Positions 33,538 through 42,228 are shown, counted from the stretch's first letter. The stretch: 45,604 nucleotides of DNA from Novosphingobium cyanobacteriorum (GCF_029436685.1 NZ_JAROCY010000026.1:1-45604); one strand, 5' to 3'. The notes: a model not told the origin generated them from the letters alone. Translations and numbers: made by a program.

Positions 33538-34365
33538 GTGGCTCTAACTGGAGAACTGGAGGGGAAGGTCGCGATCGTTACCGGCGCAGGGCTTCCCGGC
33601 AACATCGGCTCAGAAACGGCTGCGGTTCTGGCGCGTGAAGGGGCGAAGGTCGTGCTGGCCGACGTGGACCACGAAACCGTGCGCCGAACCACGGATGCCC
33701 TTGCCGCCAAGGGCCACGACGTTGCCTGCTTTGCTGCCGACATTTCCAGCGAACAGGCGGTCAAGGACCTGATTGCCTTCACCATCGATACGTTCGGGCG
33801 CCTCGATGCGATCGACAACAACGCTGCACGAACCTCGGCCGATCAGGATCTGCTGGTGGGCGACATGGATGTCGACTGGTGGGACGAGACCTTTGCCGTC
33901 AACACCCGTGGCACGATGCTGATGTGCAAGCACGCGATCCCGGCGATGATCAGGAACGGCGGCGGCTCGATCATCAACATCAGCTCGGGCACGGTGGTCG
34001 GCGGAAACTTCTTCTCGACCGCCTATGCCAGTTCCAAGGGCGCGGTCGAAACCCTGACCCGTTACATTGCCACCCAGTACGGCTCCCAGGGCATCCGCTG
34101 CAACGCGGTCTCACCCGGCCCCGTGCTTACCTCCTCGCTCAAGAAGGGCCTGCCGGACGACCTGCGTGAAATCTTCCGCCGCCACACCCTGATCGGCAAG
34201 TATGCCGCGCCTGCGGAAATCGGCGAAGTCGTCTCCTTCCTCGCCTCTGACCGCTCCAGCTTCGTCACGGGCCAGGTGATCCAGGTCGATGGCGGCATCG
34301 CCTCGCACCTGTCCACCTCGGTCGAGATTGCCGAACTGATGGCCGGAGGCACTGTCCCCCAGTAA
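33538..34365 (+). CDS. Short-chain dehydrogenase/reductase
   Basis: A 275-residue SDR. The glycine motif is extended (TGAGLPGNIG), the NNAG position reads NNAA, and the active site is ISSGTVVGG with YASSKGA. Asp at the beta-2 end (LADVDHE) suggests NAD(H). The start is GTG at 33538, supported by AGGAGG nine bases upstream; no ATG is in frame nearby. It is a single-gene transcript ending in a very strong terminator, divergent from the SDR at 32480-33322. The substrate is unknown. Confidence 0.9.
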   Translation: MALTGELEGKVAIVTGAGLPGNIGSETAAVLAREGAKVVLADVDHETVRRTTDALAAKGHDVACFAADISSEQAVKDLIAFTIDTFGRLDAIDNNAARTSADQDLLVGDMDVDWWDETFAVNTRGTMLMCKHAIPAMIRNGGGSIINISSGTVVGGNFFSTAYASSKGAVETLTRYIATQYGSQGIRCNAVSPGPVLTSSLKKGLPDDLREIFRRHTLIGKYAAPAEIGEVVSFLASDRSSFVTGQVIQVDGGIASHLSTSVEIAELMAGGTVPQ

Positions 34366-34414
34366 CCGTCAAGACCACTGCGCTCCCGCCGTGCGCTGGG
34401 AGCGACAACAGAAA

Positions 34415-34452
34415 AGGGGCGCGTGCTGGATGCACGCGCCCCTCTTTCTTTT
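34415..34452. terminator. Strong bidirectional terminator
   Basis: A perfect 12-base stem (AGGGGCGCGTGC / GCACGCGCCCCT) with a 5-base loop is preceded by AAA and followed by CTTTCTTTT. It separates the convergent SDR and amidohydrolase genes. A smaller GCTCCC/GGGAGC hairpin lies just before it. Confidence 0.88.
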
Positions 34453-34467
34453 GGTTCGACTGGCGGA

Positions 34468-35736
34468 TCAGCCCGGAAGACCGGTGCGGCCCTTCGGCAG
34501 CATGCGGCGGCCATTCTCGAACATGATCTTGCGGATGTCTTCTTCCGACATGCCCCGCAGCGCTTCGTCCGCAAAATCCCGCGGTTGGGCGACGCCCTCG
34601 GCGTGCGGATAGTCTGAACCCATCAGGATGCAGTCAGAAGTACCAATGTCCTCGACGATCTTGCGGATGTCGTCCTCTGGGTAGGCAACGACGAAGCAGT
34701 GGCGCTTGAAGATCGCGCTCGGGCGTTCCTTCAACTGGCCCATCGGCCAATAGCCGTTGCGAGCCATGCCGCGCATCTTGTCCATCTTGTAAAGGCAGCG
34801 GGGCAGCCATTCCGCACCGTTCTCGACACTGGCGATCTTGATGTTCGGGAAGCGCTCGAAGAAGTTCCAGTAGACGAACGACGCCATGGTCATCATCACC
34901 GGGATTTCCGAATAGCAGAACATCCACTGCCACGCGGTCTGGCCCTCGCGGCGCGACATCATCGGCTTTTCGCCCCACAACTCGATCAGCGGGTGCATGA
35001 AGTTGGCTTCGGAGACGTGGAACGTCACGACGACGCCGGCATCGTTGAGCACCTGCCACACCGGGTCAAAGGCCGGGTCAGCCGGAGCCTTGCCGTTGAC
35101 CGGCCCCATCGGCATGACCACGACGCGCACACCGTTTTCGACCAACCACTTGGCTTCCTGAACGGCCCAATCAACATCGTTGAGCGCGAGGATCGGGGTC
35201 GCATAGACGCGATCCTCGACGTTCAGGCCCCATTCCTCGACCAGATACTGGTTCCAGGCGTGGAACACCGCGTTCATCCCCTCGGGCCCCTTCTGGTCGG
35301 CCAGCACGCCGAGAACGCCGAAAGTCGCGACGAATTCACCGACGAACATGATCGAGCCATCGACGCCGAATTCGCGCATCTTGGCAACGCGGGCATCGCG
35401 CTCGTACATGTCCAAGGTAACATCCGCCGAGGCATCCACCGCGATGCCGGTGTTGATGGCCATCAGCCATTCTTTCAGCTTCCCCGGCGGGGGGATCTTG
35501 CCGTCTTCGCGGATGTCGGCGTTCTGGACACAGGTTTCACCAACGAACAGTCCGAACTTGCCATCTTCGCCGCGCTTGCGGGCAGGCAGCCATTCGCGGT
35601 GATACTTTTCCGGCAGGTACTTGGAAAAGAACGAATAGTCCTTCTCCTGGATGTGGGTGTCACCGTCAAAGATCGGACCGTCGTAAACCGGGGCCGTGTT
35701 GTCGATGGACTTGAGCGCTGTCTGTTGACCAGCCAC
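34468..35736 (-). CDS. Amidohydrolase family 2 (ACMSD-like TIM barrel)
   Basis: A 422-residue metal-dependent hydrolase or decarboxylase of the amidohydrolase-2 type. The N-terminal motif is FDGDTHIQE: His28 is present, but the second His of the usual H-x-H pair is Gln30. The C-terminal metal Asp appears in LMGSDYPHAEG, and HVSEANF and ASVENGAEWLPR are typical family segments. Relatives decarboxylate aromatic acids or hydrolyse cyclic compounds, often beside Rieske oxygenases in sphingomonads. The GTG start at 35736 has AAGGAG six bases before it; a longer frame to 35832 lacks support. Its own promoter region carries a TetR-like palindrome. The Gln substitution makes the metal site uncertain. 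Confidence 0.9.
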   Translation of the reverse strand: MAGQQTALKSIDNTAPVYDGPIFDGDTHIQEKDYSFFSKYLPEKYHREWLPARKRGEDGKFGLFVGETCVQNADIREDGKIPPPGKLKEWLMAINTGIAVDASADVTLDMYERDARVAKMREFGVDGSIMFVGEFVATFGVLGVLADQKGPEGMNAVFHAWNQYLVEEWGLNVEDRVYATPILALNDVDWAVQEAKWLVENGVRVVVMPMGPVNGKAPADPAFDPVWQVLNDAGVVVTFHVSEANFMHPLIELWGEKPMMSRREGQTAWQWMFCYSEIPVMMTMASFVYWNFFERFPNIKIASVENGAEWLPRCLYKMDKMRGMARNGYWPMGQLKERPSAIFKRHCFVVAYPEDDIRKIVEDIGTSDCILMGSDYPHAEGVAQPRDFADEALRGMSEEDIRKIMFENGRRMLPKGRTGLPG

Positions 35737-35840
35737 GATGTTCTCCTTGGTCGACTTGAAAAATGCAGAACCGTCGCAGACTCGATGGAAGTCCGGTTCA
35801 CGACAGCACCATACGCCTCCCATCGGCCTCAACCAAACAA

Positions 35841-35860
35841 AACCGAACGATCGCTCGGTT
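35841..35860. promoter_or_regulatory. TetR-type palindromic operator upstream of amidohydrolase
   Basis: AACCGAACGATCGCTCGGTT is a 20-base palindrome with one mismatched pair. The form ACCGnnCGnnCGnnCGGT is common among operators of TetR-family repressors. It lies about 105 bases upstream of the amidohydrolase GTG. The repressor may be the TetR at 17445-18080 or one outside the window. Confidence 0.6.
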
Positions 35861-35964
35861 CATCAAATAGGGAATATGTTGCCCCCTCGCCCCACCAGAC
35901 AGCTGCCGGTGAGCCTACCATTGTCCGACGAACGAGCGCTCCGCCCTTCCAGCTGCTCAGCAGC

Positions 35965-37308
35965 TCAGATGCCGCCGGTCGATTGTCCCAGCACATACCG
36001 CTCCAGCGTCTGGTGGAAGTTTATCACCTCCATCTCCTGCACCGGGTTTGGTCGTGCGTAACGGAACTTGCTGGACTTCATCCCGGCCTGGACCTCGGTC
36101 ATGTTCGCAATGTCCTGATCAAGGATAAGCCCGACGCTCTCGGTCGTCGGATCGGTGATGATCCGGGTCTCGACCTTCGGCTCCTTGCCCGGGCCATAGC
36201 GCTTGAGTGACCAGATTTCGTAGATGCACTTGTCCGGATTCTCCGGATCGCGATGGTCCGGCCGGGCGCGATACCAAAGCGCCCCGTCAAAATAGGGCAA
36301 GGTCACGCAATTGGGGAAAATGTGCCAGTCACTCCCGGCCTGGGCCATGGCTTCGAAGGTCAATGCCTCGGGATACTGCGTGCCATCCTCGATTGCCGCC
36401 TGTCGGCCCAGCTCGATCGCGGTGACCATCGCAGTCATGGCGTCGGTCCCTTGCGGCAGGACCTCGCGAATCCTCTTGGCCGCTTCGTAATCGCGGTCGG
36501 TCTGGATCGCGTTGAGGTCTTCCTCGATCTGGCGGAAGAACTCGATCACGCCTTCGCGCGGATCCTCGAAACCTTTGGTCGCAAGCCGCGGTGACGGGGT
36601 GCCGAGCGGCTGGACATCCTTCCAGTAGCCGAAATGGGCGTGCTTTCCCTGGGCATAGCTCTGCGTATAATCGTTGCCCGCGACCTGGATCAGCTGAGGA
36701 TGAGTGGCAGCCACGTGATAGCCTTCCATGAAGGCTTCGAGTGCCACCTTCCAGTTCACCTGGAGGTGGAGTTCAACCTTCCAGCGGAACCGCATCTCCT
36801 GCAATTCGAACGGATCGAGGTACTGCGGGATGGTCTCGAGGTACTCGGCAAGGCTCTCGCCCTCCATGTCCATGCAGATCCAGACGAAGCCGCCCCAGGT
36901 ATCGACCCGCACCGGCCAGAGGTCGAGCCGCTCGTCGTCCAGCGCCCCTTCCCAGTCGTGGCGATCAAGGACCTGGGTGTTCTTGCCTTCGAGGTTGAAG
37001 GTCCAGCCATGGTACTTGCAGCGGAACTGCTGGGCACGCCCGCAGCCGTCGGCCAGACGACGTCCGCGATGCGGGCAGACGTTGTGATAGGCCACCAGCC
37101 CATCCTTGCCGCGCGCCACCACGATGGATTCATTGGCCACGTTGAAGGTCAGGTAGTCACCAACCCCCTTCAGCTCCTCCTCGCGCCCGGCGACCAGCCA
37201 GACCTTGCCCCACAGGTGCTCGTTCTCGCCCCGCGCAAATTCGCGCGAGAGGTAGTTTTCCGGCCGCAGCTTTGGCAGGGGGCCGGCGGGCTTGGGTTGC
37301 GTAGCCAT
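35965..37308 (-). CDS. Rieske non-heme iron oxygenase, alpha subunit
   Basis: A 447-residue aromatic-ring-hydroxylating-type oxygenase. The Rieske cluster motif is C78-P-H80 and C97-x2-H100 with the normal spacing. The catalytic iron site is in EAFMEGYHVAATH (Glu191, His198, His203). No small beta subunit gene is adjacent, so it is probably an alpha-only oxygenase. The gene is third in a leftward operon after a serine hydrolase and a plant-type/Pdx-type ferredoxin, which is the probable electron donor. The ATG at 37308 has AGGAG nine bases upstream. Substrates of alpha-only members include steroids, diterpenes and aromatic acids; this one is not identified. Confidence 0.93.
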   Translation of the reverse strand: MATQPKPAGPLPKLRPENYLSREFARGENEHLWGKVWLVAGREEELKGVGDYLTFNVANESIVVARGKDGLVAYHNVCPHRGRRLADGCGRAQQFRCKYHGWTFNLEGKNTQVLDRHDWEGALDDERLDLWPVRVDTWGGFVWICMDMEGESLAEYLETIPQYLDPFELQEMRFRWKVELHLQVNWKVALEAFMEGYHVAATHPQLIQVAGNDYTQSYAQGKHAHFGYWKDVQPLGTPSPRLATKGFEDPREGVIEFFRQIEEDLNAIQTDRDYEAAKRIREVLPQGTDAMTAMVTAIELGRQAAIEDGTQYPEALTFEAMAQAGSDWHIFPNCVTLPYFDGALWYRARPDHRDPENPDKCIYEIWSLKRYGPGKEPKVETRIITDPTTESVGLILDQDIANMTEVQAGMKSSKFRYARPNPVQEMEVINFHQTLERYVLGQSTGGI

Positions 37309-37422
37309 CTCAACTTGCTCCTCTTCTCACCGGCAACCTGCCTCGGGCCTGACCCGGTATTGGCGGTGCCGCCATCCTGCGCGCCACAAGCAGGTGCTTG
37401 CGGTAGATTTTCGAATTCACGC

Positions 37423-37740
37423 TCATTGCCATGAGGGCAAGGTGAACACCGCACCCTCAAGACCATCTTCCCCGACGATCTGGCACGTCAGCCGGCTGTT
37501 GGCCCTCCGCTCGGCCAGACAATCCAGCAGATCGGCCTCGGCTGCGGAAGGTGCGGGAACCTGCCCGCCCTCGCCTGCCGTCACATAGCAGTGGCAGGTC
37601 AGACAGTTCATGAACCCGCCGCATTCGCCGATGATGCCTTCGATGCCGGCCGCACGGGCCGCCCTCATCACGGTTTCGCCGCGCCGCACGTCAACCTGCG
37701 CAGCTGCACCATCGGGATCAATGAAGGTAACCGTGGGCAC
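37423..37740 (-). CDS. [2Fe-2S] ferredoxin, putidaredoxin type
   Basis: A 105-residue electron carrier. The cluster cysteines are Cys40, Cys46, Cys49 and Cys86, in CX5CX2C...C spacing. Extra cysteines are Cys51 and Cys74. The GTG start at 37740 lies ten bases after the serine hydrolase stop, with GAGG eight bases before it; longer frames overlap that gene and are not credible. It precedes the Rieske oxygenase by 114 bases and very likely donates electrons to it. Its sequence differs clearly from the ferredoxin at 6564-6887, so the two are probably partner-specific. Confidence 0.9.
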   Translation of the reverse strand: MPTVTFIDPDGAAAQVDVRRGETVMRAARAAGIEGIIGECGGFMNCLTCHCYVTAGEGGQVPAPSAAEADLLDCLAERRANSRLTCQIVGEDGLEGAVFTLPSWQ

Positions 37741-37750
37741 TGGCTTGGCC

Positions 37751-38908
37751 TCAATCGATCCCGAGGTCGGCCCGGATCGCCTCGGCGATGATGAAGGCTG
37801 TATCCTCCTCGCGCGTTTGCGGTGCCTGCATCCGGTTGTGCGCAATGGCGACGGCCAGTTTCGTCTCCGGATCGGCAAAGCCGATAGAGTTGCCCGCACC
37901 GGGATGGCAGACCGCCCGCTGGTGCTTGGCCGCACGGACGGAAAATGTGTCGCCGCCCAGCCAGAAGCCGGCGACGCCAAGGGGGACCGGCATCCCGAAC
38001 ATCACCGGGTCGGGCTCGTCGCTAATCGGGCGCGGCGTGTTGAACGTGGCGACCAGATCGGCCGGAAGGATGCGCACGCCGTCAAGCTCACCGCCTTGTG
38101 CAATCATCGCCCAGAACCGGGCACAGCTGCGCGCGGTAAAGATCCCACCCACTCCGGCAATCGGCGCACGACGGACATCGGGCCGTTCGAACACTTCGGG
38201 GACCAGATCCACCTGCGGCGGCATCGAGGCAGTGTAGAGCGGCGGCAGGTATTCCGGCGGCACCACCGGCATGGCGTTTACCAGCTTGGCAACGCGCGGC
38301 AGCTGTTCGTCCGGCAGGCCCACCCAGATGTCCGGCGCGCTGATCGGCAGGGCGATTTCCTCGCGGATGAACGTGCCGATATCGCGGTGCGCCGGATCGG
38401 TCCGCCTCACGATTTCGCCCACGAGCCAGCCGAAGGTCATCGACAGGTATAGCGCCTTTTCACCCGGAGGCGCCAGCGGGGTCAGGGCGGCGATGCCCTT
38501 CGTCATCCACTCCCAGTCGCACATCAGTTCGGGCGTGACGCCCTCGGGCATCTGCGGAATGCCGGCGCGATGAGTCAGCACGTCGCGAACCGTGGTCGGC
38601 TCCTTGCCGTTGACCCCGAACTCCGGCCAGTAATCCATGACCCGGGCGTCGTAGTCCACCAGCCCGCGCGCAACCTGAATGTGGAGGGCAGTTGCGGCCA
38701 TCGGCTTGGTCACCGAAAACATGTTGAACAGCGTATCGCCGTCGACCGCACGGCCGGTCGCCGGATCGGCAACGCCGCCCCATGAATCGATCACCAGCTT
38801 GCCATCAAGATAAGCGGCGACCTGAACCCCGATCTCGCGCCCCTCCGCGATCAGCCGCGCGAGCGTGGCATCCACGTTCTTGGAACGGGCAAGGACTTGG
38901 GCGGACAT
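37751..38908 (-). CDS. Serine hydrolase, beta-lactamase/EstB family
   Basis: A 385-residue class C beta-lactamase-related esterase. The nucleophile motif is S65-V-T-K68, and the Tyr motif position is in ALYLSMTFG (Tyr154). A late HPGAG motif stands where beta-lactamases have KTG, as in EstB-type esterases. There is no signal peptide, so it is cytoplasmic and not a resistance enzyme. The start at 38908 has AGGAG five bases upstream. It is first in the operon with ferredoxin and Rieske oxygenase and may cleave an ester or lactone to feed or follow the oxygenase. It is divergent from a SnoaL-like gene. Confidence 0.9.
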   Translation of the reverse strand: MSAQVLARSKNVDATLARLIAEGREIGVQVAAYLDGKLVIDSWGGVADPATGRAVDGDTLFNMFSVTKPMAATALHIQVARGLVDYDARVMDYWPEFGVNGKEPTTVRDVLTHRAGIPQMPEGVTPELMCDWEWMTKGIAALTPLAPPGEKALYLSMTFGWLVGEIVRRTDPAHRDIGTFIREEIALPISAPDIWVGLPDEQLPRVAKLVNAMPVVPPEYLPPLYTASMPPQVDLVPEVFERPDVRRAPIAGVGGIFTARSCARFWAMIAQGGELDGVRILPADLVATFNTPRPISDEPDPVMFGMPVPLGVAGFWLGGDTFSVRAAKHQRAVCHPGAGNSIGFADPETKLAVAIAHNRMQAPQTREEDTAFIIAEAIRADLGID

Positions 38909-39148
38909 CTGCACTCCTGAATGCTTTTCGTTGCAGCCGACGGCGAACGCCGTCAGGCGAACGCCATGTTCCGGGCCGGGCGAAGGTCGCACATGGCATG
39001 GTCAAATCCAAGGGCGGGACCGCCGCGGCCCGCCCTGGCGGCACTTGATCACATGCCGGATAAACTCAGGCCCGAGTGGGTTGTCCGGCGCTTGCGCTTA
39101 TGCTGCCCGATCAAAGGCGCAAGATCGCGCCGCCGATGGGAGTTGGAC

Positions 39149-39688
39149 ATGGATGAAGATCTCGCCGCAACGATCCGCGAACTGAAGGACCGGCAGGAAA
39201 TCCTCGACTGCCTGCACCGCTATTGCCGGGGTGTCGACCGGTTCGACCGGGCGGCGGTGCGGTCAGCCTATCATGATGACGCGATCGATGATCACGGGGA
39301 ATATGTCGGCGGGGTGGAGGGTTTCATCGACTGGGCCTTTGCCTATCACGAGCAGCATCAGCTGCGCACGCTGCACAGCATCTCCAACCACTTGTGCGAG
39401 ATCGACGGCAATGTCGCCCACGCCGAGACCTATTTCACGTTCTACTCGGTCAACCGCGAGGCGCCATTTCAGTCAACCACGTCTGGCCGCTATATCGACC
39501 GGCTGGAACGGCGCGATGGCCGGTGGGGCATCGTCCGGCGCATCTGCGTGATCAATGCCTTCGGCAGCGCCTTTGACCCGGAAGGCAAGGCAGGCGACGG
39601 GGCGTTCTTCCCCTCGCGCCGCGACCTTGACGACCCGGCCTACATGCGTCCGCTGGAAATAGACCCTGCGCGTCTCACGTCGCGCTGA
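39149..39688 (+). CDS. SnoaL-like / NTF2-like domain protein
   Basis: A 179-residue SnoaL_4-type protein. The helix LKDRQEILDCLHRYCRGVDR, a D-R-F-D segment, HSISNHLCEIDGNVAHAETY and a basic ERRDGRWGIVRR strand give the NTF2 fold with the His/Asp pocket of ring-hydroxylating beta-subunit-like and isomerase-like members. GGGAG lies six bases before the ATG at 39149. It is divergent from the serine hydrolase of the Rieske operon. It could be an isomerase or hydratase of the pathway; a beta subunit role for the Rieske enzyme is possible but less likely. The function is not established. Confidence 0.83.
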   Translation: MDEDLAATIRELKDRQEILDCLHRYCRGVDRFDRAAVRSAYHDDAIDDHGEYVGGVEGFIDWAFAYHEQHQLRTLHSISNHLCEIDGNVAHAETYFTFYSVNREAPFQSTTSGRYIDRLERRDGRWGIVRRICVINAFGSAFDPEGKAGDGAFFPSRRDLDDPAYMRPLEIDPARLTSR

Positions 39689-39701
39689 ACCGGGTGTGGC
39701 T

Positions 39702-39724
39702 CTGCCCCGTCAACCGCGGGGCAG
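39702..39724. terminator. Hairpin between convergent genes
   Basis: CTGCCCCG / CGGGGCAG form a perfect 8-base stem with a 7-base loop. It overlaps the last codons of the acyl-CoA dehydrogenase gene. Confidence 0.55.
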
Positions 39725-40894
39725 GCCCAGCCCACGTTCCGCGATCAGGTTGCGCATGATCTCGTTCGTGCCTCCCGAAATGGTCCAGGCATAGGAGTTG
39801 AGGAAGTCGAACATGCCCACAAACCGGCTCTGGGCATGGAAGCTGCGCCGGACATGGCCCTCAAGCCCTTCGATCCGCGCCACCAGATCGCTGATCTTCT
39901 GGATGACCGTGGTCTGGTAAAGCTTGATCCGGGCCGAAGCCATGGCGGTCGACGCATGCGGAGCGCCATTCTCATGGTCGTGCAACAGATCGCGGATCAG
40001 TCGGCGGCTGGCCTGCAGATCGCCCAGCAGGGTCATGAACTGTCGGCGCAGCTCATCATCGTCGAGCCACTCCGCATTCACCGCGCGGGCGGCGCGGTAA
40101 TAGTTCTCCATCAGGTGGCGGCGGCGCTCGGCTGCTTCGAAGGCGAGCACGCCGCGTTCTGACGCCAGCGTCGCCTGGGCCACCCGCCAGCCGTCGTTCT
40201 CGGCCCCGACCAGATTGGCCACCGGCACGCGCACGTCGGTCAGGAACAGCTCGGAAAAGTCGCTGTGGCCGTCGATCTGCTCGATCGGGCGCACTTCCAG
40301 ACCGGGCGTGTCCATGTCCATGATCAGGAAGGATATGCCGGCGTGCTTGGCCACGTCCGGGTCGGTCCGGACCAGCAGGATGCAGTGCTGGGCATAGCGC
40401 GACATCGACGACCAGATCTTCTGGCCATTGATCACGTAGTGGTCGCCATCGCGCACCGCACGGCAGCGCAAGGATGCGAGATCCGATCCCGCACCCGGCT
40501 CGGAAAAGCCCTGGCACCAGACTGCTCCCTGCGATGCCGGGGGAAGATAACGCGCGCGCTGATCAGCATTCCCGCAGGGGATCAGGGTGCCGGGCAGGTG
40601 ATTGAGCGTGACGATGTAGACATCGAGTGGCGGCGCCCCGGCTCGCGCCATCTCGTCAGCTACGATCATCTGGCCCGAGATACCGAGATCGACCCCGCCG
40701 TATTCCTCCGGCCAGTGCGGCACAGAAAGGCCCTCGGTGGCGAGTTGCCCAAACCACCAGCGCTGGAATGCCACGTTTTCATCTTCGGTCCCACGCTCCG
40801 CCACCTCGGCCCAGTCCTCTGGCAAGGTCTGCGCGATCCAGTCGCGGATCGCAGCGCGAAAGGCAGAGACGTCATCTCTCAGATCAATGATCAT
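39710..40894 (-). CDS. Acyl-CoA dehydrogenase, subunit of a probable heteromeric pair (FadE-like)
   Basis: A 394-residue FAD-dependent dehydrogenase. It has SVPHWPEEYGG at the N-terminal domain, WCQGFSEPGAGSDLASL for FAD and substrate binding, and the C-terminal SGGTNEIMRNLIAERGLGLP. At the position where medium-chain enzymes carry the catalytic Glu the motif reads SGGTNEI, so the base is elsewhere or in the partner. The ATG overlaps the stop of the upstream dehydrogenase (ATGA), giving translational coupling. Adjacent unlike FadE pairs form alpha2beta2 enzymes in steroid and sterol side-chain oxidation. That makes it a good candidate for oxidation of a bulky CoA thioester. Confidence 0.92.
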   Translation of the reverse strand: MIIDLRDDVSAFRAAIRDWIAQTLPEDWAEVAERGTEDENVAFQRWWFGQLATEGLSVPHWPEEYGGVDLGISGQMIVADEMARAGAPPLDVYIVTLNHLPGTLIPCGNADQRARYLPPASQGAVWCQGFSEPGAGSDLASLRCRAVRDGDHYVINGQKIWSSMSRYAQHCILLVRTDPDVAKHAGISFLIMDMDTPGLEVRPIEQIDGHSDFSELFLTDVRVPVANLVGAENDGWRVAQATLASERGVLAFEAAERRRHLMENYYRAARAVNAEWLDDDELRRQFMTLLGDLQASRRLIRDLLHDHENGAPHASTAMASARIKLYQTTVIQKISDLVARIEGLEGHVRRSFHAQSRFVGMFDFLNSYAWTISGGTNEIMRNLIAERGLGLPRG

Positions 40895-41943
40895 TGCGCC
40901 AACTCCAGCACGTCATGGCCACCCTGAAGCGCGGCAGCAAATGCCTGTTCGGCGCAGTCGCGCAGGCGTCCGTTCGACGAAAGCAACATCTCGTTCAGTC
41001 GCACCCGCTTCAGGAAAACGTGGGGATCGTATTCCCGCGTAAAGCCGACGCCGCCATGCAGCTGCACGCAGTCAGCGCAGACCTTTACCGCAGCGTCGGT
41101 CGCGTTGGCTTTCGCCAAAGCCGACCACAGACCGGCACCGGGCCCGCCTTCGTCAACATGCTCTACTGCCTGCAGCACCAGCTGTTCAGCCCCGCCTGCA
41201 TTGACGAGATGGTTGGCCACGCGGTGCTTGAGCGCCTGGAACGAACCGATTGGGCGGCCGAACTGCTCACGCTCCTTCATGAAGGTCACGGTCCGGTCCA
41301 GGATGCCGCGCGCAGCGCCCACGCTGTCTGCGGCCAAGGCAATCGCATAGGCTGCCTCGGCCCTTGCCTTCATCCCGGCCAGTGTCGCAATGGGTCGCAC
41401 CGCCGCCCGCTGCAAACGCACCATGCTGCGCGTCTCGTCCCAGATCACGACGCTCTCAAGCGCCGCATCGGCAAGATCGACCAGTACAAGATCATCGCCC
41501 TCACCGGGCAACAGGGCCGCCCTCGCCGAACACTCGCCCAGCAGCATCATGCCGTCCTTCGGCGCCAGGTCGAAGCGTGCCGCGATCGCCAGCGTGGCGG
41601 AACCAGCCACTACTTCTCCGACCAGCGCCGCCACGGCATCGGCGTTTGCAACTGTGCTGTTGACCAGCGCATCGAGCGCGACGCTCTGCGCGAGGAAGGG
41701 ACCGGGAGCCCCGACACGGCCGAGTTCCTGATTCAGCGCAGCCAGCCCGGCCGCGCCCAATCCGATTCCGCTGGCCGCTTCGGGCAAGGCAATAAGCAAC
41801 CAGCCCAGATCGGCAGCCAGTCCGGCAAGGCGCTCGTCCAGCGGGTCATGGCCGTCGATGAATTTGTGCACGGCAAGGCCAGGGCATTCCTCGGCCAGGA
41901 CCGAGGCGATGCTCTCGCGCACTTCAGCCAGCATTTCGTCCAT
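40891..41943 (-). CDS. Acyl-CoA dehydrogenase, second subunit of the pair
   Basis: A 350-residue, shortened acyl-CoA dehydrogenase. The N-terminal domain is degenerate (no EPGxGSD-type FAD motif), while the C-terminal domain keeps REQFGRPIGSFQALKH and QLHGGVGFTREYDPH. This uneven conservation is typical of one subunit in heterotetrameric FadE enzymes. The ATG at 41943 has GGGAG about eight bases upstream; an earlier ATG at 41979 is possible. The stop overlaps the start of the 39710-40894 gene by four bases. The FAD site is probably completed by the partner. Confidence 0.88.
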   Translation of the reverse strand: MDEMLAEVRESIASVLAEECPGLAVHKFIDGHDPLDERLAGLAADLGWLLIALPEAASGIGLGAAGLAALNQELGRVGAPGPFLAQSVALDALVNSTVANADAVAALVGEVVAGSATLAIAARFDLAPKDGMMLLGECSARAALLPGEGDDLVLVDLADAALESVVIWDETRSMVRLQRAAVRPIATLAGMKARAEAAYAIALAADSVGAARGILDRTVTFMKEREQFGRPIGSFQALKHRVANHLVNAGGAEQLVLQAVEHVDEGGPGAGLWSALAKANATDAAVKVCADCVQLHGGVGFTREYDPHVFLKRVRLNEMLLSSNGRLRDCAEQAFAAALQGGHDVLELAQ

Positions 41944-42072
41944 CCAGGGCGCTCCCGTTACTCGATATCTCAGGATCATCAGTAGAGGTCCAATGGAGTG
42001 CAGCCTATCGTCCGACAACCTGTATCGCTGGTCCGCCTGCTCCTGCCGCCCAAGCTATCAGCATATCGATAA

Positions 42073-42228
42073 GTAGGATGGCCGGACCCGCCTCTTGGGA
42101 CATTCGCCGCCACTCCCGACCGCAAGCGGATACCGCCGACGTACCGCCACCTCTATCTGGACTACGTCTGGTTCGACGCAGGCGGCCGGACCGATTTCGG
42201 CCCGGTCAAAGGCAGCACTTTCGCCTGA
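42073..42228 (+). pseudogene. Probable 3' remnant of a lost gene
   Basis: Within the 381-base spacer 41944-42324 one frame reads protein-like sequence to a TGA at 42226-42228, including KRIPPTYRHLYLDYVWFDAG and DFGPVKGSTFA. There is a stop upstream at 42070 and no credible start. The composition (Tyr, Trp, Phe, Asp) is unlike random GC-rich translation. The family was not recognised. It may be the tail of a deleted gene, or chance. The rest of the spacer should contain the promoters of the dehydrogenase pair and of the SDR at 42325. Confidence 0.35.

Noticed and set aside
34699..36210. 503-codon open frame on the plus strand
   Set aside because: Antisense to the amidohydrolase and the Rieske 3' end; it would also cross the promoter and the TetR-like palindrome.
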